A stretch of DNA of 7,650 nt from Bacteroidota bacterium. Its GTDB lineage: Bacteria > Bacteroidota > Bacteroidia > Chitinophagales > Chitinophagaceae. Location of the stretch: contig CANHIR010000086.1 in the NCBI GenBank assembly GCA_947461015.1, positions 1 to 7,650 on the forward strand. The letters run 5' to 3'. The notes below the pieces were generated by a model. That model worked only from the letters and a program-made list of their open reading frames with translations, was not told the DNA's origin and searched no databases. Shown in pieces: positions 1 to 7,011 of this stretch. Made by a program: the position numbers and the translations under genes. Position 1 is the stretch's first letter. Every line of letters starts with the position of its first letter.

Positions 1-77
1 CCAACAACATTTCTTTTATAGTCACATTTTCATTTTAGCATTCTGTAATTCAAATAAAAAGTCTTTTCATATTAACA

Positions 78-1379
78 TTATTTTCCAAAATGAATCGTGT
101 ACTCGGAAACGTAGTAAGAGGTATCTTTTGTTTGCACTTTATAAAATAAGCGCGCATCTTTACCCATAGACAAACAGGTGTATTTATTTTTAATCGCATC
201 TTTGTCGCCAACAGGTTGAAGGGAAGGGTACCAAACAATGTTATTTGGTTTATTTAAAAGTAATGTGGGCTTACTCCAGCTTTGTGCCGTTTTTTCGTCA
301 AGCACTTTATTTTTATTAAAAGAAATATAGATACTACTGCCTTTCCAGGAAGCACCTTCTGATTTTGCCATGAGCATCACCCAAGATTGTAAATAATTGT
401 TCCAACTAACTGAAGGCCCCCAATAAAATTTACTATTCACATTGGAAGCCGGGCCACCACCTTCATTGATAGGTATTTGTAAACTTGCAATGGGCTTTCC
501 AATACCATCTCCTGGCGCAGTAAAGGATTTGCCATTCCATCTAAATGCTTTGCCAGCGGGGTTTTCAAGATCAGATAAAGCAATACGGGCAATGCTTATA
601 CATTGACCTTGAAATTCTTTTTGCCCATCATAACCAAGCGTATCATAATTGCCTGGATACCCATATTCTCCATAAAAGATATATAAGTAGTTGCCACTTA
701 CAATTGCTGAGGGATCTCCAACGCCGCCCGCAAATGTAACTGCGTTATTGTAAGGTTTTAAAATCATTCTAGGCTGATCGTCTTCTAAAACAATGCCTTT
801 ATTCTCCCATGATTTTCCACCATCCAAGGATTTCATGATACCAATTCTGCAAACAGCAGCTGGTGTTTTTTCGCCTGTTAAACCTTGTGGCCAATTTTTA
901 TTAATATACCCTTTTTTATTACTTGATCTATATGGATAGGTTTCAGGATAGTTTTCATTGTGGTACAAAGCAAAAAGCGTTTTGCCTGATTTGTCTTTTG
1001 CTTCTTGATAGATGGTTTCAAACCAAACGGCGCCATGTAAGCCTTCTTCATTTGGTTTTACATTCTTTGGCATAATAGGTTCAACAAATTCAGTATGCTT
1101 TTTTCCAAATACAATATCTGGACTCATTGCGTCGGCATATTTTAATTCATTAGAGTATCCCCACAAAGGGTCTTCTCCATATTTACCTGGGAAAATTCTA
1201 AAAGTGTCTCCTATCCAGGCTTCCGCCATATTACAGTCTACAAAAGAATTAAAATAAATAGGTTTAGCTGGTGTTAAAGTAAATTCATGTTGCTCGTTGG
1301 CATGTTTTACGCTTTTGCGATTATTCGCAACAACAACAATTACAGAAGCAACCAAAATAAATAGAAGCACTTTTTTCAT
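78..1379 (-). CDS. Secreted beta-propeller-like protein with an Asp-box (sialidase/GH43-like fold), function unknown
   Basis: This 433-residue protein starts at an ATG (CAT at 1377-1379 on the plus strand) and ends in TAA. Residues 1-20 (MKKVLLFILVASVIVVVANN) form a short basic start plus a hydrophobic stretch, so it is exported or anchored in the membrane; there is no lipobox cysteine. Residues 184-191 (SLDGGKSW) are a textbook Asp-box, SxDxGxxW, a turn motif of sialidase-like propellers. Other propeller-like blade starts are IGDTFRIF (56-63), GDPSAIVSGNYLYIFYGEY (221-239) and YWGPSVSWNNYLQSWVML (319-336). The GDTF element and the GDPS...YLYIFY strand resemble DUF4185 and GH43/GH32-type five-bladed propellers, which bind or cleave carbohydrates. 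I infer the fold and possible glycan-related role; I cannot identify catalytic acids or a substrate. It is transcribed away from the serine hydrolase gene, so it is not in its operon. No terminator hairpin is seen in the 77 bp downstream. Confidence 0.85.
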   Translation of the reverse strand: MKKVLLFILVASVIVVVANNRKSVKHANEQHEFTLTPAKPIYFNSFVDCNMAEAWIGDTFRIFPGKYGEDPLWGYSNELKYADAMSPDIVFGKKHTEFVEPIMPKNVKPNEEGLHGAVWFETIYQEAKDKSGKTLFALYHNENYPETYPYRSSNKKGYINKNWPQGLTGEKTPAAVCRIGIMKSLDGGKSWENKGIVLEDDQPRMILKPYNNAVTFAGGVGDPSAIVSGNYLYIFYGEYGYPGNYDTLGYDGQKEFQGQCISIARIALSDLENPAGKAFRWNGKSFTAPGDGIGKPIASLQIPINEGGGPASNVNSKFYWGPSVSWNNYLQSWVMLMAKSEGASWKGSSIYISFNKNKVLDEKTAQSWSKPTLLLNKPNNIVWYPSLQPVGDKDAIKNKYTCLSMGKDARLFYKVQTKDTSYYVSEYTIHFGK

Positions 1380-1474
1380 AATTCAATTTTGTAATTGTAA
1401 TTTAATAAATAGTTGCCGGAAAATTTGATTAAATTAGCTATTCATATCGTTTCTTCATTTTGAAAATACAACTC
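1380..1474. promoter_or_regulatory. Divergent intergenic region between propeller and serine hydrolase genes
   Basis: These 95 bp must hold the start signals of both divergent genes unless promoters lie inside the coding regions. On the plus strand a TTG at 1413-1415 stands 19 nt ahead of TAgcTaTT (1435-1442), a weak match to the Bacteroidota TTG...TAnnTTTG pattern. I found no good match on the minus strand. Two small perfect dyads are present: CAATT-TTGT-AATTG (1384-1397) and AATTT-GATT-AAATT (1422-1435). In DNA this AT-rich, five-base arms can arise by chance, so operator function is only possible. Confidence 0.35.
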
Positions 1475-2998
1475 ATGAAATATTTATACTCCATTTTATT
1501 GTGCACCTTGTGTTTTTTTAGTAAAGCTCAAAATCCCACAAATTTCACGCCTGCAACCTTTAATGATCCAACTCGTTTAGCGCGCATTAAAAACGCCATA
1601 CCTGTGATTGAAAAAATGTATAAGGCTTTCTCCATTGCCAATCATGTTCCTGGTTATGCTTATGGAATAGTAGTAGACGGACAATTACTATACAAGGGTG
1701 CGGATGGTTACGCCAATTTGGAAGAAAAAATCCCAGCAACTACCAGTTCTATGTTTCGTATTGCATCCATGTCTAAAAGTTTTACATCATTAGCAATATT
1801 ACATTTAAGAGATGCAGGTAAGATAAAATTAGATGATCCTGTTGAAATGTATATTCCTGAATTAAAAGGGCAAGGACTTACAACCGACGCACCTCCTATT
1901 ACCATTAGACATTTAATGAGTCATAGTGCAGGTTTTCCAGAGGACAACCCCTGGGGCGACAGACAATTGGCAGACTCTGAAAAAGATTTAACGGATTTGA
2001 TAAATGGAAAACTTTCTTTCTCCAATGTGGCAGGTGTTGAATATGAGTATAGCAATTTAGGTTTTGCTATGTTGGGTTATATTATTCATAAGGTTTCGGG
2101 TTTATCTTATGATGTATACATTAAACAAAATATTTTAGATCCGCTTGGAATGAATACGACTACCTATGAGTATACCGATATTCCCAAGGATAAATTTGCT
2201 TTTGGTTACAGATACATTAATGATAAGTGGAGAAAAGAGCAACCTTTAAAAGATGGTATATATGGTGCAATGGGCGGTATGATCACTTCCATAGATATGT
2301 TTGGAAAATATGTTGCAATGCATGAAGCTGCATGGCCAGAAAGAAACGATAAAGAAGATTTGCCCGTTAAAAGAAGCTCTATTCGAGAAATGCACCAACC
2401 TGCGCGCTTTATCTCTTTAAATCCAAGTTATATGTTACCAAGTGGTAAAAAAATAGCCACAACAGGTAGTTATACCTACGGATTAAGATGGACAATAGAC
2501 GCTGAACATAAAAAAAACATAGGTCATAGCGGAGGTTTGCCCGGCTTTGGAAGCAATTGGCAATTCCTGCCAGACTATGGTGTGGGAGTGATTTTATTTG
2601 CTAATGTCACTTATGCACCAACAACTGCAATTAATACAGCGGTGATGGATACCCTTGTTCAAATGGCACAACTGCAACCAAGACAAACCAGTATTTCGCC
2701 TATTTTAGCAAAGCGTCAACAAGCGCTCATAAAAATAATTCCAAACTGGGAAAACACAGAAAACCTATTTGCTGAAAACTTTTTTGATGATTATCCTATT
2801 GATATGCTTATATCATCCGCAACCAAATTGTTTAAAGAAGTGGGGTCTATTGTAAAAGTAAATAATATGATTGCCGAAAATCAATTAAGAGGCTATTGTA
2901 TTATTGAATGTAAAAATGGCAAATTAAAATTAAGCTTTACGCTTTCACCTGAAAATCCAGCATTGATTCAGGAATACCATTTGCAGATTCAAAAATAA
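1475..2998 (+). CDS. Secreted serine hydrolase, class C beta-lactamase / penicillin-binding-protein-like family
   Basis: I start this gene at the ATG at 1475 (507 residues). An in-frame TTG lies 15 bases upstream at 1460, but the ATG gives a cleaner signal peptide, MKYLYSILLCTLCFFSKA, with likely cleavage after SKA (residue 18). The active-site set of the family is complete: SMSK at 98-101 (SxxK, nucleophile S98 and base K101), YSN at 192-194 (YxN), and HSG at 351-353 in place of the KTG box, as in many esterase-like members. LMSHSAGFP (147-155) is also typical. These enzymes hydrolyse amides or esters (D-amino peptides, beta-lactams, small esters); the substrate here cannot be read from sequence, and I would not call it a resistance beta-lactamase. 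The catalytic domain covers about residues 40-395. About 100 further residues (403-507) have no motif I recognise. The protein should act in the periplasm or outside the cell. It ends 97 bp before the efflux operon, which has its own promoter, so co-regulation is not implied. Confidence 0.92.
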   Translation: MKYLYSILLCTLCFFSKAQNPTNFTPATFNDPTRLARIKNAIPVIEKMYKAFSIANHVPGYAYGIVVDGQLLYKGADGYANLEEKIPATTSSMFRIASMSKSFTSLAILHLRDAGKIKLDDPVEMYIPELKGQGLTTDAPPITIRHLMSHSAGFPEDNPWGDRQLADSEKDLTDLINGKLSFSNVAGVEYEYSNLGFAMLGYIIHKVSGLSYDVYIKQNILDPLGMNTTTYEYTDIPKDKFAFGYRYINDKWRKEQPLKDGIYGAMGGMITSIDMFGKYVAMHEAAWPERNDKEDLPVKRSSIREMHQPARFISLNPSYMLPSGKKIATTGSYTYGLRWTIDAEHKKNIGHSGGLPGFGSNWQFLPDYGVGVILFANVTYAPTTAINTAVMDTLVQMAQLQPRQTSISPILAKRQQALIKIIPNWENTENLFAENFFDDYPIDMLISSATKLFKEVGSIVKVNNMIAENQLRGYCIIECKNGKLKLSFTLSPENPALIQEYHLQIQK

Positions 2999-3027
2999 GT
3001 ATTTGTTATTATATTATATATGCCTGC

Positions 3028-3055
3028 TTGCTTCCATATTAATTATATAAATTTG
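3028..3055 (+). promoter_or_regulatory. Bacteroidota-type promoter of the efflux operon
   Basis: A TTG at 3028-3030 (-33 element) is followed after 17 nt by TAAATTTG at 3048-3055, a perfect match to the Bacteroidota housekeeping -7 element TAnnTTTG. Spacing lies in the range reported for this promoter class. Transcription would start near 3060-3063, giving a leader of about 35 nt before the ATG at 3096. This is the best promoter match I found in the non-coding parts of the window. The motif and position are seen directly; activity is inferred. Confidence 0.65.
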
Positions 3056-3070
3056 CACTCTTAAAGCAAA
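3052..3070. repeat. Small inverted repeat over the -7 element (possible operator)
   Basis: TTTGC (3052-3056) and GCAAA (3066-3070) form a perfect 5-bp dyad with a 9-nt spacer. The left arm includes the TTTG of the -7 element and the spacer covers the expected transcription start, a position where a dimeric repressor such as a TetR- or MarR-type protein would block the operon. The arms are short, so chance is a real alternative, and no regulator gene is present in the window. Confidence 0.25.
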
Positions 3071-3095
3071 CTACTTATCATATTAAATATAACAG

Positions 3096-4133
3096 ATGGA
3101 GCAACAAAAACAACAAAAAAAAGGAATCCTGAAAAAAGTAATTATTGGAATTGTATTGGTCATTGCCCTTTATTTTGGGTTTAAAAAAATTAATTTCTCT
3201 TTAACGCATGAAACAACGGACAATGCTCAAATTGAAACCACCATTGTTCCGGTTTTAACTCGTATATCCGGTTATGTGAAAAATATTACCGTAAAGGATT
3301 ATGATTCAATCCAACAGCAACAAGTAGTTGTTGAGCTAGACGATGCTGAATTACAAGCCATACTTGCAGAACAAAAAGCCGACCTGCTCCAATCTAATGC
3401 GGACCTTGCTAATGCAGTAGCGCAGTTAGAAAACGCCACCCTTTCTTTAAAGAACAACAAAGGAGTGATTGATTTAAAAACAATACGTCAAAAGAAAGTA
3501 ATCAGCGATTTACAAAGAGATCAGAATTTATACAAAGAGCAAGCGCTTACTAAAAAACAATTAGACGAATCGGAATATCAGGTTGCATCAGCTAATCAAG
3601 AAGTTTTGAATGCACAAACTGAGTTTGCGACGGCAAACAACAAAATAGCGGTTTTGAAAGAAAACGTAAATAGAGCAAATGCTTTAATACAAATGAAGCA
3701 AGCAAAAATTGACGAAACCCTTTTAAAAATATCGTACACTAAAATTACAGCGCCCATTAATGGTAAAATAGGCAAGAAAAATATTAGCGTAGGTCAATTT
3801 GTTCAAGCAGGAACACCCATGTTTTCTATTGTAAACGATAGTAGCTATTGGGTTGTAGCCAATTTTAAAGAAAGTCAATTAGCATCATTGGTTGAGGGAA
3901 AAAAAGTAAAAATAAGAATTGATGCATTTCCAGATTTAGCAATTACTGGAACCATTGCAAGTTTAAGTGATGCAACGGGTGCAAAATTTTCTTTGCTACC
4001 TCCAGATAATTCAAGTGGAAACTTTATTAAAGTAACTCAAAGAATCCCTGTAAAAATTTCAATAGACAATCAAACCGCTTTTAAAAATAAACTTAGAGCG
4101 GGTATGAGTGTATTTATCACCGTTGACAAATAG
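3096..4133 (+). CDS. emrA: EmrA-like membrane fusion protein (HlyD family) of a tripartite efflux pump
   Basis: This periplasmic adaptor joins the inner-membrane pump to the outer-membrane channel. It has 345 residues, a normal length for the family. A short Lys/Gln-rich cytoplasmic tail (1-13) precedes a single membrane anchor (about 14-29). TDNAQIE (41-47) is the family hallmark at the start of the mature domain. The first half of the lipoyl-like barrel-sandwich domain covers about 48-85, a long alpha-helical coiled-coil hairpin about 85-210, and the second lipoyl half 211-247 (KITAPINGKIGKKNISVGQF). A C-terminal beta-barrel contains LLPPDNSSGNFIKVTQRIP (300-318), which closely follows the EmrA signature. 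The start ATG lacks a Shine-Dalgarno sequence but is preceded by A/T-rich sequence, usual in this phylum. It is first in the operon and ends 4 bp before the pump gene. Codons 7-9 contain an A8 run (3115-3122). The symbol is by similarity to Escherichia coli EmrA; orthology is inferred. Confidence 0.93.
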   Translation: MEQQKQQKKGILKKVIIGIVLVIALYFGFKKINFSLTHETTDNAQIETTIVPVLTRISGYVKNITVKDYDSIQQQQVVVELDDAELQAILAEQKADLLQSNADLANAVAQLENATLSLKNNKGVIDLKTIRQKKVISDLQRDQNLYKEQALTKKQLDESEYQVASANQEVLNAQTEFATANNKIAVLKENVNRANALIQMKQAKIDETLLKISYTKITAPINGKIGKKNISVGQFVQAGTPMFSIVNDSSYWVVANFKESQLASLVEGKKVKIRIDAFPDLAITGTIASLSDATGAKFSLLPPDNSSGNFIKVTQRIPVKISIDNQTAFKNKLRAGMSVFITVDK

Positions 4134-4137
4134 TGTA

Positions 4138-5712
4138 ATGGCAGCATCCAAGGGTATAGCAAAAGCAATTATTGTAATTACAACAGTATCAGCGGCCATT
4201 ATGGAGTTGATTGATACTTCTATTGTAAATGTGGCATTGACAGATATCTCTGGTAGCCTTGGCGTAAGTATTGAAGACATTAGCTGGGTAATTACTTCTT
4301 ATGCAATTGCCAATGTAATTATTATCCCTTTAACTGGTTTTTTGGCTGAATATTTTGGCCGGAAAAATTATTACATCGCCTCCATGATCATATTTACAAT
4401 TGCCTCCTATTTATGTGGGCAATCGGATAGTTTAGTGGAGTTAATTATTTGGCGATTTGTACAAGGAGTTGGAGGAGGTGCATTACTGTCTACATCACAA
4501 GCTATTTTATTTGATGCATTTGAGCCCAAAGAAAGGCCCATGGCAGCAGGATTGTTTGGTATGGGAATTGTATTGGGTCCCACATTGGGCCCCACATTAG
4601 GAGGCTGGATTATTGAGCACAATAGCTGGCCTTTAATATTTATGATTAATATACCCATTGGTATTATTGCCACTTTTTTAGCATATACCTTTATTGATAA
4701 AAAGGAAGGCGAGGGCAAAACAAAGAAAGACATCAAAATTGATTATACAGGTATAATGCTACTCGCCGTAGGTATTGGTTGCTTACAATATGTATTAGAA
4801 AGAGGAGAATCTGAAGAATGGTTTAGTAGCGAGATTATACGTTATTGTTCCATGATTGCAGTGGTGGGGCTGGGCACGTTTATTTGGTATGAACTTAGTA
4901 TTAAACAACCTGCTGTTAACTTAAGGGTGCTGGGAAATAGAAATTTAGCATTCACCACCATATTTACATTTGTTGCAGGCTTTGGTTTATTTACTTCGGT
5001 ATTTGTATATCCGGTTTTGGCACAAAGGGTAATGGGATTTACTGCATTTGAGACTGGTATTTCCTTATTGCCGCCTACGCTTGCAGGGGTAATCATGATG
5101 CCTATTATTGGAAAATTAATGAGTAAGGGGGTAAGTCCAATTCCATTTGTTATTGTAGGGTTTACTTTGTTTTCTGTATATGCATTTTATAGCGCTTCCA
5201 TGCCACCCGATGCAGGTAAATGGGATTTTTTCTGGCCATTATTAATTAGGGCATTTGGAATTTCCATGAGCCAACTTCCCTTAATTAATCAGGCAGTGGT
5301 GGGACTTGAGCCAAAAGACTATGCTGCTGGAATTTCATTAAATAATATGATTAGGCAATTGGGCGGTGCTTTTGGAATTGCCATTGCTAATAATTATGTA
5401 GCACAACAATATTTTAAACATCGTACTAATTTAATTTCAAATTTACCTTCGGATGGGGCTCAGTGGAATGAGCGGGTAGGTAATATCACACAAGGAATTG
5501 TTGCAAGAACAGGTGATGTTCATGGAGCAACTCAAAAAGCTTATAAACTTATTGATTTATCAGTGGATAGACAAGCATATTACTTATCCTATTTAGATAC
5601 ATTTAGATTAGTGGGGATATTTTTTTTAATTGTAATTCCATTGGTATTCTTTTTAAGAACTCGAAAAAAATTAGACAAGGCTGCGTTGGAAGCTGCTGCT
5701 GAAGCGCATTAA
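4138..5712 (+). CDS. emrB: DHA2-family (EmrB/QacA-type) MFS multidrug efflux transporter, 14 TM
   Basis: This inner-membrane drug/proton antiporter drives the pump. I start at the ATG at 4138 (524 residues), 4 bp after the fusion-protein stop. The frame is open back to a GTG at 4108, but that would overlap the upstream gene and add ten residues unlike the family start. Visible motifs are ELIDTSIVNVAL (23-34) in TM1 with acidic E23 and D26; DISWVITSYAIAN (47-59), the D1 motif of 14-TM members; motif A, GFLAEYFGRK (67-76), in the TM2-TM3 loop; the RFVQGVGGG segment (106-114) in TM4; and motif C of antiporters, ending GPTLGPTLGGW (147-157) in TM5. The length and hydrophobic pattern fit 14 membrane helices, with a long polar loop at about 427-485 before the last helix. 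Substrates cannot be predicted: the family exports hydrophobic drugs, uncouplers, dyes and bile-salt-like compounds. Tight spacing suggests translational coupling with its neighbours. Confidence 0.94.
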   Translation: MAASKGIAKAIIVITTVSAAIMELIDTSIVNVALTDISGSLGVSIEDISWVITSYAIANVIIIPLTGFLAEYFGRKNYYIASMIIFTIASYLCGQSDSLVELIIWRFVQGVGGGALLSTSQAILFDAFEPKERPMAAGLFGMGIVLGPTLGPTLGGWIIEHNSWPLIFMINIPIGIIATFLAYTFIDKKEGEGKTKKDIKIDYTGIMLLAVGIGCLQYVLERGESEEWFSSEIIRYCSMIAVVGLGTFIWYELSIKQPAVNLRVLGNRNLAFTTIFTFVAGFGLFTSVFVYPVLAQRVMGFTAFETGISLLPPTLAGVIMMPIIGKLMSKGVSPIPFVIVGFTLFSVYAFYSASMPPDAGKWDFFWPLLIRAFGISMSQLPLINQAVVGLEPKDYAAGISLNNMIRQLGGAFGIAIANNYVAQQYFKHRTNLISNLPSDGAQWNERVGNITQGIVARTGDVHGATQKAYKLIDLSVDRQAYYLSYLDTFRLVGIFFLIVIPLVFFLRTRKKLDKAALEAAAEAH

Positions 5713-5718
5713 AATAAT

Positions 5719-7011
5719 ATGACTATGAAAAAAACACTCATACTTGGATTTGCATCATTCCTTTTTTCAATGAATGTAAATGCGCAGGAAAAAGTAAATA
5801 TTGAATTAAAGACTTTATTGCAAAAATCGCTTACCTATTTTCCAAAAGTGAAGGAGGTGGAGTTGTCTGTGCAATTGGCGGAAGATAAATTAAAGCTGGT
5901 TGAGTTAAATAAATATCCCGATGTGACTTTGGATGCAAGTTATGCTTATGTTCAACCAAAAATAGAAGTGCCATTTGGTGATAAAACGTTTCAGTTTGCA
6001 CCGGAGCACAATGTATCTGGGGCATTCAATGGAACATACGCATTATTTGATTTTGGCCGATTGAAAGCCAGCATCGATAAATCAAAATTAGAATTGCAAA
6101 CTGCACATCACGTTGCTGCACAATTACAGAACAGCTTGTTTACTCAAATAAGTCAATTGTATTTTCAGATTATTTTTGCTAAAAAAGCAATACTCATTCA
6201 GGATGAAGTATTAGAATTGTTAAATGAAAACAAACAGGTTATTGCATCCCAATTAAAAAATGGAATGGCGTTACAATTGGATTTATTGACCATTCAATCA
6301 AAAATAGACAATGAAGTAAATCGCAAAGTTGACCTAGAAACAAATTTAAAAAAATTGTTGAATTTATTGCATTATGCAACTGGTGTAAGCGATGTTAAAG
6401 AAACCAATTTAGCGTTGACAATTAAAAATTACACATTAGACGAAGCAATGCAATACGCCATTAGCAACAATCCAACATTAGCCATTGCAAGGGATAAATT
6501 AAATATCGCAAAATCGGATGTTGTTATTAGTAAGTTAAATGAAAAGCCTTTTGTTGGATTAAAGGCCAGTGTAGGTTCAAGGAATGGTTATTTACCTGCT
6601 ATAAATGATCCGAGGTTTAATTATAACGCGGGTATTGGGTTTTCTGTTCCTTTATTCAATGGGGGTAAAACCAAACAATTAATCAAGTTACAAGAAAAAG
6701 GTATGGCGCTTAGTGAAAATAATATATCTATATTAATTCATGATACTGAAAAAGATATAGAAGCTGCACTTATTGATATTACAAGTAGTCAAAATAGATT
6801 GAAAAATTCGGTTTCGCAAATTGAGCAAGCAGCCTTGGCACAAAAATTAAGTGTATCTAAATTAAAAAATGGAACTGCAACACCAATAGAAATAACCGCT
6901 ACCAATGCTGACTATCAAAAAGCGTTGTTAAATCAGCTACAATATCAATATCAATTGTGCAATGCTCAAATTGAATTGTTAAAAGCAATGGGCGAAGAAA
7001 TAATCCATTAA
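5719..7011 (+). CDS. TolC-like outer-membrane efflux channel protein
   Basis: This is the outer-membrane exit duct, expected to form a trimer docking with the fusion protein. It has 430 residues from the ATG at 5719; a second ATG at 5725 gives MKKTLILGF, and either could be the true start. A signal peptide follows, with likely cleavage after VNA (residue 22). The two-fold internal repeat of the TolC fold is visible: YALFDFGRLKASID (107-120) and FSVPLFNGGKTKQLI (308-322) are matching beta-strand-to-helix transitions, each followed by long helices. The C-terminal repeat has the family's LKNGTATPIEITATNADYQ (382-400) and ends soon after LLKAMGEE. The helical segment 161-200 (SQLKNGMALQLDLLTIQSK) is the equivalent in the first half. 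It follows the pump gene by 6 bp, so it is third in the same operon. Its TAA stop shares TTAA with the stop of the convergent gene, leaving no space for a conventional terminator between them. Confidence 0.93.
   Translation: MTMKKTLILGFASFLFSMNVNAQEKVNIELKTLLQKSLTYFPKVKEVELSVQLAEDKLKLVELNKYPDVTLDASYAYVQPKIEVPFGDKTFQFAPEHNVSGAFNGTYALFDFGRLKASIDKSKLELQTAHHVAAQLQNSLFTQISQLYFQIIFAKKAILIQDEVLELLNENKQVIASQLKNGMALQLDLLTIQSKIDNEVNRKVDLETNLKKLLNLLHYATGVSDVKETNLALTIKNYTLDEAMQYAISNNPTLAIARDKLNIAKSDVVISKLNEKPFVGLKASVGSRNGYLPAINDPRFNYNAGIGFSVPLFNGGKTKQLIKLQEKGMALSENNISILIHDTEKDIEAALIDITSSQNRLKNSVSQIEQAALAQKLSVSKLKNGTATPIEITATNADYQKALLNQLQYQYQLCNAQIELLKAMGEEIIH

Noticed and set aside
1..77. Possible small gene, or the start of a next minus-strand gene (ATG complement at 8-10)
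   Set aside because: Only ten bases of such a frame would be in the window, and other frames here are stopped within a few codons; there is not enough to call.
545..739. Small plus-strand open frames inside the propeller gene (also 1012-1257)
   Set aside because: They are antisense to a convincing coding sequence, have no start signals and show no recognisable protein features.
1460..1474. Upstream TTG start for the serine hydrolase
   Set aside because: It adds five residues (MKIQL) before a good ATG that begins a normal signal peptide; the ATG at 1475 is preferred.
3018..3039. ATATG...CATAT inverted repeat as a terminator for the serine hydrolase gene
   Set aside because: The stem is only five mostly A-T pairs with a 12-nt loop and no following T run, too weak for an intrinsic terminator.
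4108..4137. GTG start for the MFS pump overlapping the fusion-protein gene
   Set aside because: The ATG at 4138 gives the usual family N-terminus and tight 4-bp spacing; the ten extra residues are read from the end of the upstream gene in another frame.
4407..4736. 109-codon minus-strand open frame inside the pump gene
   Set aside because: It is fully antisense to a well-supported gene, has no recognisable motif, and its composition is that of the reversed membrane-protein sequence.
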